Source: Acinetobacter sp. P8-3-8
Lineage (GTDB): Bacteria; Pseudomonadota; Gammaproteobacteria; Pseudomonadales; Moraxellaceae
DNA: 37,154 nt
Assembly (NCBI RefSeq): GCF_000214135.1
Contig: NZ_AFIE01000035.1
Span: 1-37,154, forward strand
Direction of reading: 5' to 3'
The notes under the pieces were generated by a model. That model worked only from the letters and a program-made list of their open reading frames with translations. It searched no databases and had not been told where the DNA came from. The translations under genes and the position numbers were made by a program. Shown here one piece after another: positions 1 to 7,843 of the stretch. The stretch's first letter is position 1. Each line of letters opens with the position of its first letter.

Positions 1-251
1 GATTGTGGTGCATTTGGTCCAGAACCCGTCAGAGATATTAATATATCACCCTCATTGACAATATAGCGTTCAGTTTCATCCGCTACCTTTTTATCAATAT
101 AAGCACAGTCATTAAAATCTATATAACCTGTTCGAATATTTTTTATTTTTAATACGGGATATGTAGAGCTTTGAATAAATTGTTGGCTCTTATAAGCATA
201 ACCACCTTGTACTGAAATATATTCTCCCAAAGTTGTTAATTCAAAACTCAC
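1..251 (-). CDS. hsdS: Type I restriction enzyme specificity subunit HsdS, N-terminal part (cut by window edge)
   Basis: About 83 codons are visible, read leftward from a GTG at 249-251 that overlaps the stop codon of the preceding gene. The peptide begins VSFELTTLGEYISVQGGYAY and continues with YPVLKIKNIRTGYIDF and VNEGDILISLTGSG. This is the usual start of an HsdS target recognition domain: a GYAYKS-type turn, then YPVLKIKNI, then a GDILIS strand. HsdS determines which DNA sequence the HsdM/HsdR complex recognises. The overlap suggests translational coupling to the upstream gene. The second recognition domain and any hsdR lie outside the window. Confidence 0.85.
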   Translation of the reverse strand, partial: MSFELTTLGEYISVQGGYAYKSQQFIQSSTYPVLKIKNIRTGYIDFNDCAYIDKKVADETERYIVNEGDILISLTGSGPNAPQ

Positions 252-1651
252 ACATCACCCCCAAATTCTTTCTTAATCACCCAAGAGCCACGAGTTCCAC
301 CCATACGCTCAAGCCAACCAATATCTTTTAAGTTATTCAAATGCTTTTTCACTGCTGACTCATTAATACCAAGCTGCTCTGCCATAGCACGATAGGAAAC
401 TTTCGGGTTCTGTTGAATTAAAACTAAAATTTCTTTTTGCCGATCTGTCAGTATACTTTCTTGAATTGAGCCACCTATTGAGCCACCGATTGAGCCACCT
501 GCTTGCTCAGTCGAAGGACGGTAAAACTCCCAATCGACAAAATCTCCTTGGGCTTTCAGTTGAGGTTCGACATTGCCTGCCTGCAAACAAAGATCTTTGA
601 TCCGCGCAATACCACTGCCCCACTGCTCGATATAACCCAGCTCTTTAAACACACGGGCCAAGACACGGTTACGGATCTCTGAACGACCTTGTGCCAAATC
701 CTCTTCAGTCAGACCATTGGGCAAACCACCCGGCGATACAATATTCAGGATGTCATCATAAATGCCAACCTTAATATCACGCCCTGCATTACTATAATCA
801 CGGTGCAGCACTGCATTCACCAAGGCTTCACGAATTGCAGGAATGGGGATTTCATAACTTTCTGTACGCTGCAAGCCTAAAATTTCTGCGCGTAGATGCA
901 AATGATTTTTGATGAATTGCTCTGTTTGCTTCAACTGACTAAATAAGTCTCCACGGTATTCTTTTTTATCCAAAAATACTGTCATGGTCGTGCCTTTAAA
1001 GCGGCTACATTTAATCTCAACCTGCTCATAAAGCCCCAACAAAATGAGCAGCCCATGACTTGGGTAATCCTGTCCATTCTGCTGAATGATCAATTTGAGA
1101 TTACGCATTTTCTGCAAAGACAATTCTTTACCCACCTCAGCAAAGGCTTGCTGTAAAGGCTGTAAATCGATGTTATCTAAACTGTATTGCGGATTCGGCT
1201 GCTCATCAAAAGTCTGGTTCAGACGTTGCAATTCAAGCTGCTGAATGTATTCAGGCGATGCCACACGATTGCTTGCACCTAAACGAATATACGTCCCCTG
1301 TGCCTTGCCTTGCGGCTTGAGATAATAAGGCAATAATGAACCACGGCTGACTTCAATCACCAGCAACTCAATGCCTTGGATATTCTCGATATAAATGTAA
1401 GGCAGAATATTAGGCGCACACAGCTCATTGATCATCGATGTGATCTGGTCTTGTAGCTCAAAAATATCATCTTGAATACCTACGAGTTGGCGATCATCAC
1501 TTACACCCACTACCAATTTACCACCACTAGTATTGGCAAAAGCAATCAGGGTCTTTGCGACCTGTTGCCCTTTCGGTAACTGCTCTTTAAATTCAAGGTT
1601 TTGACTTTCACCCTTCTGAATTTCTTGCAATAAAGGATGATCAGAACTCAT
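248..1651 (-). CDS. AlbA_2/Schlafen-type DNA-binding protein with C-terminal winged helix, in hsd operon
   Basis: The protein has 467 residues. The N-terminus (about 10-130) has the AlbA_2 (Schlafen AlbA) pattern: ESQNLEFKEQLP, then IAFANTSGGKLVVGV, then YIRLGASNRVAS. The middle carries an ATPase-like C-terminal domain of the COG2865 family (IREALVNAVLHRDY, IVSPGGLPNGL). A linker with three GGSI repeats (about 387-398) leads to a winged helix-turn-helix (TDRQKEILVLIQQNP to ESAVKKHLNNLKDIGWLERMG). The gene overlaps the end of hsdM by 11 bases and the hsdS start by 4 bases, so all three appear translationally coupled. The family is often annotated as transcriptional regulator or ATP-dependent DNA helicase-related. 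Its role in type I systems is not settled. Regulation or accessory defence is inference. Confidence 0.88.
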   Translation of the reverse strand: MSSDHPLLQEIQKGESQNLEFKEQLPKGQQVAKTLIAFANTSGGKLVVGVSDDRQLVGIQDDIFELQDQITSMINELCAPNILPYIYIENIQGIELLVIEVSRGSLLPYYLKPQGKAQGTYIRLGASNRVASPEYIQQLELQRLNQTFDEQPNPQYSLDNIDLQPLQQAFAEVGKELSLQKMRNLKLIIQQNGQDYPSHGLLILLGLYEQVEIKCSRFKGTTMTVFLDKKEYRGDLFSQLKQTEQFIKNHLHLRAEILGLQRTESYEIPIPAIREALVNAVLHRDYSNAGRDIKVGIYDDILNIVSPGGLPNGLTEEDLAQGRSEIRNRVLARVFKELGYIEQWGSGIARIKDLCLQAGNVEPQLKAQGDFVDWEFYRPSTEQAGGSIGGSIGGSIQESILTDRQKEILVLIQQNPKVSYRAMAEQLGINESAVKKHLNNLKDIGWLERMGGTRGSWVIKKEFGGDV

Positions 1652-3371
1652 AACCCAAGCCCTTTAGATTCTTTTTAATCTCACTTTCCAAGACAGCACT
1701 TTCAGCAAATTGTTCTTTGAGCTGAGCGGTCAAACGCAGCATTTTCTCAGCGAATGGCTCGCCATCATCTTCCTGCTCGACTGCACCCACATAACGCCCC
1801 GGAGTCAGTACGTAGTCGTGCTTTTGTATATCTTTGAGCTCAGCAGAGAAACAGAACCCTTTCTCATCTTGATACTTTTCACCCTCAAAGTTCTCGCCCT
1901 GCTGCCATGCGTGCAAGGTCTGGGTGATTTTGGCAATATCGGCATCGGTAAAGTCACGCAGTACGCGATCTTTCATATAGCCCAAATTACGAGCATCGAT
2001 AAACAGCGTCTTGCCTTCACGGTTGGCTTTCTTTTTATCCAAGGATAAGCCGTTCTTTTTATCTTTGGTCAAGAACCAAATACAAGCTGGAATTTGCGTG
2101 TTGGTAAACAGTTGTCCCGGTAACGCGACAATACATTCCACCAGATCAGCTTCGATCAAGTTTTTACGAATCTCGCCTTCATTGTTGGTATTGGAACTCA
2201 TCGAACCATTGGCAAGTAAAAGTGCCATGCTGCCTGTTGGTGACAGATGATGTAACATGTGCTGCATCCAAGCAAAGTTGGCATTACCTTGTGGCGGTGT
2301 ACCGTATTTCCAACGTACATCACTTTCTAGCGAAGCATGCCACCAATCCTTGATATTAAAAGGTGGGTTGGCCATGACAAAGTCGGCGCGTAAGTCTGGA
2401 TGCTGATCATCTAGAAAGCTGTCAGCGTTTTTCTTACCGAAATTAAAATCAATCCCGCGAATCGCCATGTTCATAGCTGCCAGTTTCCATGTGGTCGGAT
2501 TGCTCTCCTGACCATAAATAGAAATATGCTTTTTCTGCTCTGATGCTTTGTAACGCTTTTCCTGTGCATGTTGTTCAATGAACTTTTCACTGGATACAAA
2601 GAATCCGCCTGAACCCATTGCCGGGTCATATACTCGCCCTTTATAAGGCTGCAACATTTCAACAATTAAGGTGACGATACTTTTAGGCGTGTAGTACTGC
2701 CCACCTTGCTTGCCTTCAGCCAAGGCAAACTGTCCCAAAAAGTATTCGTAGACGTGCCCGAGGATATCTTTACTGTGCAGACTGAGTTGCTCACCGTTAT
2801 ATTCTGGATTAGTAAAACTGGTATCAGAAAAAGTATTGATCAGATCAAGTAACTTGTCATTGTCCAGTTGGTACTGTCCAATACGATTCAGAATACCTTT
2901 TAGTTTTGGATTGGCTTTTTCAATTTCATCAAAAGCATTATCAATCAACCAAGATACAGAGCGTAACTTCACGTCCTGTCCTTGCTCATCCTGCCAAATG
3001 ATTGAGCCAATTGGTAAAGCTGCTGCATTGCGGATACTTAACCAACGTGCTGCTTTGGGCACCCAAAATACGTTTTTTTCTTGGTAGTAATCCAGTATTT
3101 CTAGTTCATCAGCAATAGCCTGTTGGTATTCTTCTTCGCTGTCGTACTGATCACGCGGCATGTAATAGATGTTGTGGTCGTCTTTTTGTGCAAACAATTC
3201 TTTGAGTTCAGATTGCCGTTCATCAAAAGCATCTGAAACGTACTTTAAGAAAATCAGCCCGAGAACAATATGCTTATAGTTGGCTGCATCTAGACTGCTG
3301 CGTAATTTATCGGCGGCTTTCCAAAGCTTGTCATCTAAGTCATTTAGAAATTTTTGTTCCAATGAATGCAT
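1641..3371 (-). CDS. hsdM: Type I restriction-modification DNA methyltransferase HsdM
   Basis: The protein has 576 residues, normal for HsdM. An N-terminal helical domain (DDKLWKAADKLRSSLDAANYKHIVLGLIFLKYVSD, about 12-47) is followed by an adenine-specific methyltransferase core. The SAM-binding motif is DPAMGSGG (about 249-256) and the catalytic motif is NPPF (about 335-338). It methylates adenine at the target chosen by HsdS, protecting host DNA and forming the core of the restriction complex. A strong ribosome binding site (GAGGAAAT) sits just before the ATG. It is the first gene of a three-gene leftward operon. Confidence 0.96.
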   Translation of the reverse strand: MHSLEQKFLNDLDDKLWKAADKLRSSLDAANYKHIVLGLIFLKYVSDAFDERQSELKELFAQKDDHNIYYMPRDQYDSEEEYQQAIADELEILDYYQEKNVFWVPKAARWLSIRNAAALPIGSIIWQDEQGQDVKLRSVSWLIDNAFDEIEKANPKLKGILNRIGQYQLDNDKLLDLINTFSDTSFTNPEYNGEQLSLHSKDILGHVYEYFLGQFALAEGKQGGQYYTPKSIVTLIVEMLQPYKGRVYDPAMGSGGFFVSSEKFIEQHAQEKRYKASEQKKHISIYGQESNPTTWKLAAMNMAIRGIDFNFGKKNADSFLDDQHPDLRADFVMANPPFNIKDWWHASLESDVRWKYGTPPQGNANFAWMQHMLHHLSPTGSMALLLANGSMSSNTNNEGEIRKNLIEADLVECIVALPGQLFTNTQIPACIWFLTKDKKNGLSLDKKKANREGKTLFIDARNLGYMKDRVLRDFTDADIAKITQTLHAWQQGENFEGEKYQDEKGFCFSAELKDIQKHDYVLTPGRYVGAVEQEDDGEPFAEKMLRLTAQLKEQFAESAVLESEIKKNLKGLGYEF

Positions 3372-3405
3372 TTTATTTCCTCAATCCAAGATCAACCGCT
3401 TTGGT

Positions 3406-3442
3406 TTTATACTTAATGTTAAACAATGTTGCTAAGTTAGCA
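3406..3442 (-). promoter_or_regulatory. Putative hsdM promoter with 13-base palindrome
   Basis: Reading leftward, TTAGCA (3430-3435) and TATAAA (3406-3411) are 18 bases apart and could be -35 and -10 boxes. The -35 box is half of the perfect palindrome TGCTAA-C-TTAGCA (3430-3442), which would suit a repressor or autoregulator. The call rests on pattern only. Confidence 0.4.
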
Positions 3443-3570
3443 TATCTACGACCTATTAAAAGTCATGCACTTAACAAAAAAAATAGAGATTAATTAAGTC
3501 TTGTTATTTTAACGGGATAACTATAGCTAAAATAGTACTTTGACGACTCCCACGACTAATACTGTCGTAA

Positions 3571-3599
3571 AAAAGAGCAACCTAGAAAGCTGCTCTTTT
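3571..3599. terminator. Hairpin with A/T flanks, probable bidirectional terminator
   Basis: AAAAGAGCA (3571-3579) pairs with TGCTCTTTT (3591-3599) around an 11-base loop. The hairpin lies between the hsdM promoter and the end of the Gp3-like remnant, so it probably terminates leftward transcripts of the remnant's original gene. Confidence 0.5.
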
Positions 3600-3611
3600 C
3601 CAACCAACCGA

Positions 3612-4118
3612 TTAGTTGACGGGTCTGACTGATTGCTGCAACCCCTGCTGAATATCCTGCACAAACCCTTCATGCGAAGCTTGTTGCTCCACCGTACGGT
3701 TTTGTTCTTGTTAAGGGTAGTATTCCTCCAGCACCTCTAACCCTTCCTCTATATCCGTTTCAAACCGTGCATTGGCAAAACCCTTCCTTGCGGTAAAGTC
3801 TAAAGCTTCCTGATAAAACCCCGCCTGCTTGCTCTGTTCATCAATTTGCTTCGCCTGAATAATCGCCTCATTCAAGCTAATCCCATCTCTTAAAGTCAGA
3901 TCCACGTAATACACCGGTTGACGATAGCTTTGTGTGGTGCTTTTCCCTCTTAAAGTGAGTTGCAATGGTAAGCAAGACAGCAAACTATTTAATGCCATAT
4001 GGTAATAACTCAGCCGTGCAGCCAAAGTCCGAATACTGTTAAAGCCTGTAGTTCTAAAAACAAAGGGGTCAAATTCATCTAGCTTATTAAAGTTCATATG
4101 CAAACGTCTTTTAGACAA
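3612..4118 (-). pseudogene. Truncated, stop-interrupted copy of Gp3-like recombination directionality factor
   Basis: This matches the C-terminal half of the intact protein at 17009-17944. RLHMNFNKLDEFD corresponds to RLHVNLDESDEFG, and the run from FRTTGFNSIRTLAARLSYYH onward is nearly identical. Homology begins near 4106, equivalent to about residue 136 of the intact protein, so the N-terminal half with the zinc-ligand cysteines is missing. An in-frame TAA at 3711-3713 interrupts the frame. After it the same frame continues with VQDIQQGLQQSVRPVN and stops at 3612, matching VQEIQKSLQQNVRVVN in the intact copy. The acidic stretch IDELIESEP is missing at the junction, so a small internal deletion probably accompanies the stop. 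It is a remnant of a second related mobile element or of a duplication. Confidence 0.85.
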
Positions 4119-4262
4119 TATGAATACTGATTTTTATTACTTTAAAAAATATTCATCTTAAATTTTATACTTATTTTACGCAAAATTTACGATAATTTTA
4201 TTATATATCAATAAATTAAACCATAACATACATTGCTTCAATGACTACTAATTTAAAGTGTT

Positions 4263-5042
4263 ATGAAAAAATTATACCATCTACTTTTTAGTCTTATACC
4301 GCTCTATTCAAGTTATGCTTTTGCTACTGGAGATGAAAGCTCTCCCGCTTTAAGCTTTTCAGGTAATGTATCATTGGCCAGCGACTACCGCTGGCGCGGC
4401 CAAACGCAAACCCAGAATGATCCGGCCTTGCAGGGAAACTTTGTTTTAAGCCATGCTTCAGGATTTTATCTTGCTGCATTTGCATCGAATGTTGATTTTG
4501 ATGACGAAGTAAATTTAGAACTGGATCCCCAGATCGGCTATACAGCGCCAATCGCGCTAGGTTCAATCCATCCTGCAGTTGATCTTGGCATGCTGCGCTA
4601 CAATTACATCGGCAACAGCGATTTAAATTATAATGAATACTATTTCAAAATGATCTTTAATGCGTTGCTGCATCAGAACGATAGCTTTACACCAAGCATA
4701 AGCTATACCTATAACTATGGCGGCAAAGCTGCCAGTGACAGTATAGGTAAAGATATCTCAAATTGGTATTTTAATGTCTTATATGCTACACCGATTGCTC
4801 AAACTAATTTTGGCACAAATGTTAGCTTAGGTTATTCCAAAGCAAATCAGGACATTTATGGTTCTGAAGCAAAAGACCATTTTTTTGATTGGAAAATTGG
4901 TGCAACTTACCGCTATAACCCAATGGGAATAAATGCAGAATTAGCAGCGGTTGGTAGTAATTTAAAAACCAAAGACTTTACAAGTCAAAATAAAAAAGGG
5001 GTAAAAACTGAAGCAGTATTCACCCTGACTAAATCTTTTTAA
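4263..5042 (+). CDS. TorF family putative porin
   Basis: The protein has 259 residues with a clear signal peptide (MKKLYHLLFSLIPLYSSYAFA, cleavage about 21). The mature protein is rich in alternating beta-strand residues and ends in phenylalanine (LTKSF), typical of outer membrane barrels. SLASDYRWRGQTQTQNDPALQG is the signature of the TorF/Gcw_chp family (PF09694). The substrate is unknown. The gene stands alone on the plus strand, with a strong terminator just after it. The 140 bases upstream are very AT-rich and probably hold its promoter. Confidence 0.88.
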   Translation: MKKLYHLLFSLIPLYSSYAFATGDESSPALSFSGNVSLASDYRWRGQTQTQNDPALQGNFVLSHASGFYLAAFASNVDFDDEVNLELDPQIGYTAPIALGSIHPAVDLGMLRYNYIGNSDLNYNEYYFKMIFNALLHQNDSFTPSISYTYNYGGKAASDSIGKDISNWYFNVLYATPIAQTNFGTNVSLGYSKANQDIYGSEAKDHFFDWKIGATYRYNPMGINAELAAVGSNLKTKDFTSQNKKGVKTEAVFTLTKSF

Positions 5043-5049
5043 AAGTTAA

Positions 5050-5080
5050 ATGCCAATAGTATCAGCAATACTATTGGCAT
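5050..5080. terminator. Strong bidirectional terminator
   Basis: A perfect 13-base stem (5050-5062 with 5068-5080, core TGCCAATAGTA) encloses a 5-base loop and is followed by AATTATTTT rightward and by a T-rich run leftward. It separates the convergent porin gene and the small gene at 5088-5303. Confidence 0.88.
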
Positions 5081-5087
5081 AATTATT

Positions 5088-5303
5088 TTACTTGAGTGAT
5101 TTCAATATATGATCTATCTCACTTCGATTAAAACCTCTTTCTTTAAAAATAGTATGAATTATTTTTTTCATACTTTTTGACGCATACTGGTATTTCTTTA
5201 CTAAAATGTCAGAATCAATTTCCTGTAAACTATACTTCAAATATAATTCTTCATTGAGCTTCTGATTTCTAGCATCATCTTCATTATTTATCGTGTTATA
5301 CAT
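5088..5303 (-). CDS. Small hypothetical protein downstream of glutamine synthetase-like gene
   Basis: A 71-residue charged, helical protein with no recognised domain. It begins MYNTINNEDDARNQKLNEEL and ends FNRSEIDHILKSLK. It starts 10 bases after the stop of the ligase gene on the same strand and ends just before a strong terminator, which supports it as the last gene of that transcript. No clear ribosome binding site is visible, so translation may depend on the upstream gene. Confidence 0.5.
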   Translation of the reverse strand: MYNTINNEDDARNQKLNEELYLKYSLQEIDSDILVKKYQYASKSMKKIIHTIFKERGFNRSEIDHILKSLK

Positions 5304-5313
5304 TTTTAAGCAG

Positions 5314-6729
5314 TTAAATATCCCAATGTTGTTCGATCAAAGTAATTTGGCTGTACATATACTGATGCTCAGCACGTTTAACTGCACACCATAATTCCAT
5401 AAATCTTTTGCCGAGATATTTTTGCAAAACAGTATTCCGGTGAAAAAATGTTAAAGCATCTAGCTGATTCGTACTTAAAAAGTGCGGCTGATGTTTATTT
5501 TTTATCTGAGTGGCTTGCTGTGGAATTTCCAGATTCTGTGTCAACCCATGCAGTGTGCCGATCAAAATCAGGGCTGCAGTTAAATAAGGATTGCAATCCG
5601 CACCTGCAACACGATATTCCAAGCGTTGATTTTCATTGTCCGAACATGGTATGCGAATGGCCACATTGCGGTTATTCACGCCCCAATTAGCTTCTAAGGG
5701 CACATGGTTTCCAGCTTTAAACCGGCGGAATGAGTTTACATTCGGAGCAAGCACGGCCATCGACGGCGGCAGCAAGACTATCAGCCCGCTGATCGCCTTT
5801 AATAATTGCCGTGACGGTAAAGGATTCTGCTTCATGCTGAAAATATTCTGCTGGTCTTGATTTAACAAACTCATGTGAAAGTGCATGCCGCTGCCCGCTT
5901 TATTCAGATCAGGCTTAGCCAAAAAGCTTGCATGTAACCCATGTTCTACAGCGACTTGCTTAATGGTGCGCTTTAGCATCATGATCTGATCGCATAGCTT
6001 CAAAATATCACCGCTATGCTGAATATTAATTTCGTATTGCCCGGAAGATGATTCCGAGACTAAGCCTGTAATCTGAATCCCCTGCAAAAGGGCAATCCGT
6101 TCAATTTCATCCAGAACGTCTTGATATTTATCTTGCACATTCACATCAAAACATTGATTTAAATAAATCTGATTGGAGCCAGATTTTTCATTGCTGTCAA
6201 ATAAATAAAACTCCAATTCTGCGGCCATGCAAGGATAAAAGTTTTGATCATGCAGCGCTCTTAAACTTTTTTTTAAAATATTGCGCGGTTCAACTTCGCA
6301 ATCTTGATGATTGTCATCTTTCATGGTTAGGAATAACTGTGCATTGGACTCTGGATTTAAAGCGCAGGGCTGCAGGCTTCCCAATATAGGTTTACATAAA
6401 TAATCCGGCTCACCGATCGATTTTCCTAAACCCGATTCTTCAATCACTTCTCCATCAAGACTCATGGCATAAATAGACATTGGGAAATAACAGCCTTGTG
6501 CAATATTTTTTAGACCGACAATATCTATGCGCTTGCCGCGGACATGACCATTCAGATCGTGCAGGCAAATCTCAACATGACGGGTATTGGGATAGCGCTG
6601 CAGATAGTTTTCGATTTCTTCTGAAAATAGAATATCTTCAATATCGCAGCATTGACGCGCAGATGGCATGGATTCAGGGACCGCTTCTTCGTCAGCTATA
6701 TTATGTCTAGCCATGAGTAAATTACTCAT
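5314..6729 (-). CDS. Glutamine synthetase family protein (gamma-glutamylpolyamine synthetase-like)
   Basis: The protein has 471 residues. The glutamine synthetase catalytic fold is clear: AAELEFYLFD (metal-binding ExE), SSSGQYEINIQHSGD, NKAGSGMHFHMSLL (ATP/metal loop with catalytic histidines), NRNVAIRIP and LEYRVAGADCNPYLTAALIL. The N-terminal beta-grasp region (VEICLHDLNGHVRGKRI) fits the PuuA-like branch that ligates glutamate to amines such as putrescine, rather than the GlnA assimilation enzyme. The substrate cannot be fixed from sequence. The ATG at 6729 has an AGGA box 7 bases upstream, and an alternative ATG lies at 6711. The start codon lies inside a 17-base palindrome. An IS5-family element sits about 165 bases upstream and could affect expression. 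Confidence 0.88.
   Translation of the reverse strand: MSNLLMARHNIADEEAVPESMPSARQCCDIEDILFSEEIENYLQRYPNTRHVEICLHDLNGHVRGKRIDIVGLKNIAQGCYFPMSIYAMSLDGEVIEESGLGKSIGEPDYLCKPILGSLQPCALNPESNAQLFLTMKDDNHQDCEVEPRNILKKSLRALHDQNFYPCMAAELEFYLFDSNEKSGSNQIYLNQCFDVNVQDKYQDVLDEIERIALLQGIQITGLVSESSSGQYEINIQHSGDILKLCDQIMMLKRTIKQVAVEHGLHASFLAKPDLNKAGSGMHFHMSLLNQDQQNIFSMKQNPLPSRQLLKAISGLIVLLPPSMAVLAPNVNSFRRFKAGNHVPLEANWGVNNRNVAIRIPCSDNENQRLEYRVAGADCNPYLTAALILIGTLHGLTQNLEIPQQATQIKNKHQPHFLSTNQLDALTFFHRNTVLQKYLGKRFMELWCAVKRAEHQYMYSQITLIEQHWDI
6713..6729 (-). promoter_or_regulatory. 17-base palindrome over the ligase start codon
   Basis: ATGAGTAA-N-TTACTCAT is a perfect inverted repeat whose one arm begins with the start codon. 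As RNA it could form a hairpin hiding the start, or as DNA it could be an operator. It may also be chance, because the arms encode MSN and LLM. Confidence 0.4.
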
Positions 6730-6979
6730 TATTTTGTCCTGTTAAATATTAACAATGATCAAAATAAAACAAGTTCTACCGAATGTAACGTAAATAAACC
6801 GTAAAAAAGCACCCAACTAATATGATTATTTTTTAAACTATTAAAACCACGAAAAAGCTAATTTAAAATAAGTTAAAACATAAAAATAACAATAGATTTT
6901 TTTCATAAATCAAAAAACGATCTTCTTTTTGGTTAATATTTGCACTCCGGATTTCTTAGCATTCGTGCATAATCTGCGG

Positions 6980-7375
6980 ATGAAATACATCGATTCAAAC
7001 AAGCTTTCTGATCCTCAGTTCAAGCAATACACAGGCATCTCATGGTCAACTTTCTATTTGATGGTTGAGCAATTGCAGAAGCATGTCTCTGCCAAAGGCA
7101 GACCGCCCAAGTTAAGCCTGGAGGATCAGGTTCTGCTCTGTCTGAGCTATTGGCGGGAATACCGAACCTTATTTCACGTTGCGACGAGTTACGGGGTTTC
7201 AGAGCCCACAGCCTCAAGAATTGTCCGTCATGTTGAAGACTGCCTGATTCGGTCCAATCTGTTTAATTTACCCAAAGATTTACCCGAGGGCAAAGGCATC
7301 GACTGGAATGTTGTGATCGTGGATGCCACGGAAATTCCAATCCAAAGGCCTAAAAAAACAGAAGAAAAGCTATAG
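6980..7375 (+). CDS. IS5-family transposase, N-terminal frame (orfA)
   Basis: The 131-residue frame starts at ATG 6980 (MKYIDSNKLSDPQFKQYTGIS, the usual start of this family); an upstream TTG gives a spurious longer form. It has a helix-turn-helix region (LFHVATSYGVSEPTASRIVRHVE) and the first catalytic aspartate in NVVIVDATEIPIQRP. It ends just after a run of seven A (around 7352-7358), where the second frame takes over. On its own it lacks the remaining catalytic residues. Confidence 0.8.
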   Translation: MKYIDSNKLSDPQFKQYTGISWSTFYLMVEQLQKHVSAKGRPPKLSLEDQVLLCLSYWREYRTLFHVATSYGVSEPTASRIVRHVEDCLIRSNLFNLPKDLPEGKGIDWNVVIVDATEIPIQRPKKTEEKL

Positions 7376-7793
7376 CGGCAAGAAAAAGACCCATACCTTT
7401 AAAGTACAGGCCATGATTCACTACAAAACTCAGCAAATTCTGAGTTTATGTACCAGTCGCGGTGCAGTGCATGATTTCGAGTTGTTCAAACGCAATTTAA
7501 ACCAGATTCCTTTTGGGGCTTTTATCCTTGCAGATAAAGGCTATCAGGGGATTTATGTGTTGTATCCGAATAGCCTGTTGCCATTAAAAGCCAAAAGACA
7601 CTGTAAATTGGATCCTGAATTGAAAATCTATAATCAAGAAATCAATAAAAGAAGAATCGGAATTGAGCATGTATTTGGCAGCCTGAAAACCTTCAAAATC
7701 CTTGCTGAGTGTTATCGAAATAGAGGTAAAAGGCTTGGTTTGAGATTCAATTTAATCGCTGGAATCTACAACTTGGAACTGAGCAAAAAATGA
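7323..7793 (+). CDS. IS5-family transposase, C-terminal frame (orfB)
   Basis: The frame carries the rest of the DDE catalytic core: SYSGKKKTHTFKVQAM, SRGAVHDFELFKR, FILADKGYQGI (second aspartate) and NKRRIGIEHVFGSLKTFK (catalytic glutamate). The start at 7323 is only the open end of the frame; natural product would come from shifting out of orfA at the A7 run. Joining needs +1 (or -2), equivalent to one A fewer in the message, so transcriptional slippage or a disabling indel are both possible. Confidence 0.8.
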   Translation: MPRKFQSKGLKKQKKSYSGKKKTHTFKVQAMIHYKTQQILSLCTSRGAVHDFELFKRNLNQIPFGAFILADKGYQGIYVLYPNSLLPLKAKRHCKLDPELKIYNQEINKRRIGIEHVFGSLKTFKILAECYRNRGKRLGLRFNLIAGIYNLELSKK

Positions 7794-7843
7794 TTTATGA
7801 AAGAGGTCTAATTACTCATGTAAAATAAATGACATATTTAATA

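Larger units (their letters stand above)
6895..7808 (+). mobile_element. IS5-family (IS427-group-like) insertion sequence, about 914 bases
   Basis: Terminal inverted repeats are at 6895-6912 (GATTTTTTTCATAAATCA) and 7791-7808 (complement begins GACCTCTTTCATAAATCA), matching at 15 of 18 bases. Both ends are bordered by TA (6893-6894 and 7809-7810), the short target duplication typical of IS427-type elements. Inside are two overlapping transposase frames. The element sits between the ligase gene and the end of kdpE. The ends are assigned by eye and the precise IS name is not known. Confidence 0.75.

Noticed and set aside
689-880. 63-codon rightward frame inside the AlbA_2 gene
   Set aside because: It is antisense to a well-supported gene, has no recognisable domain and no ribosome binding site.
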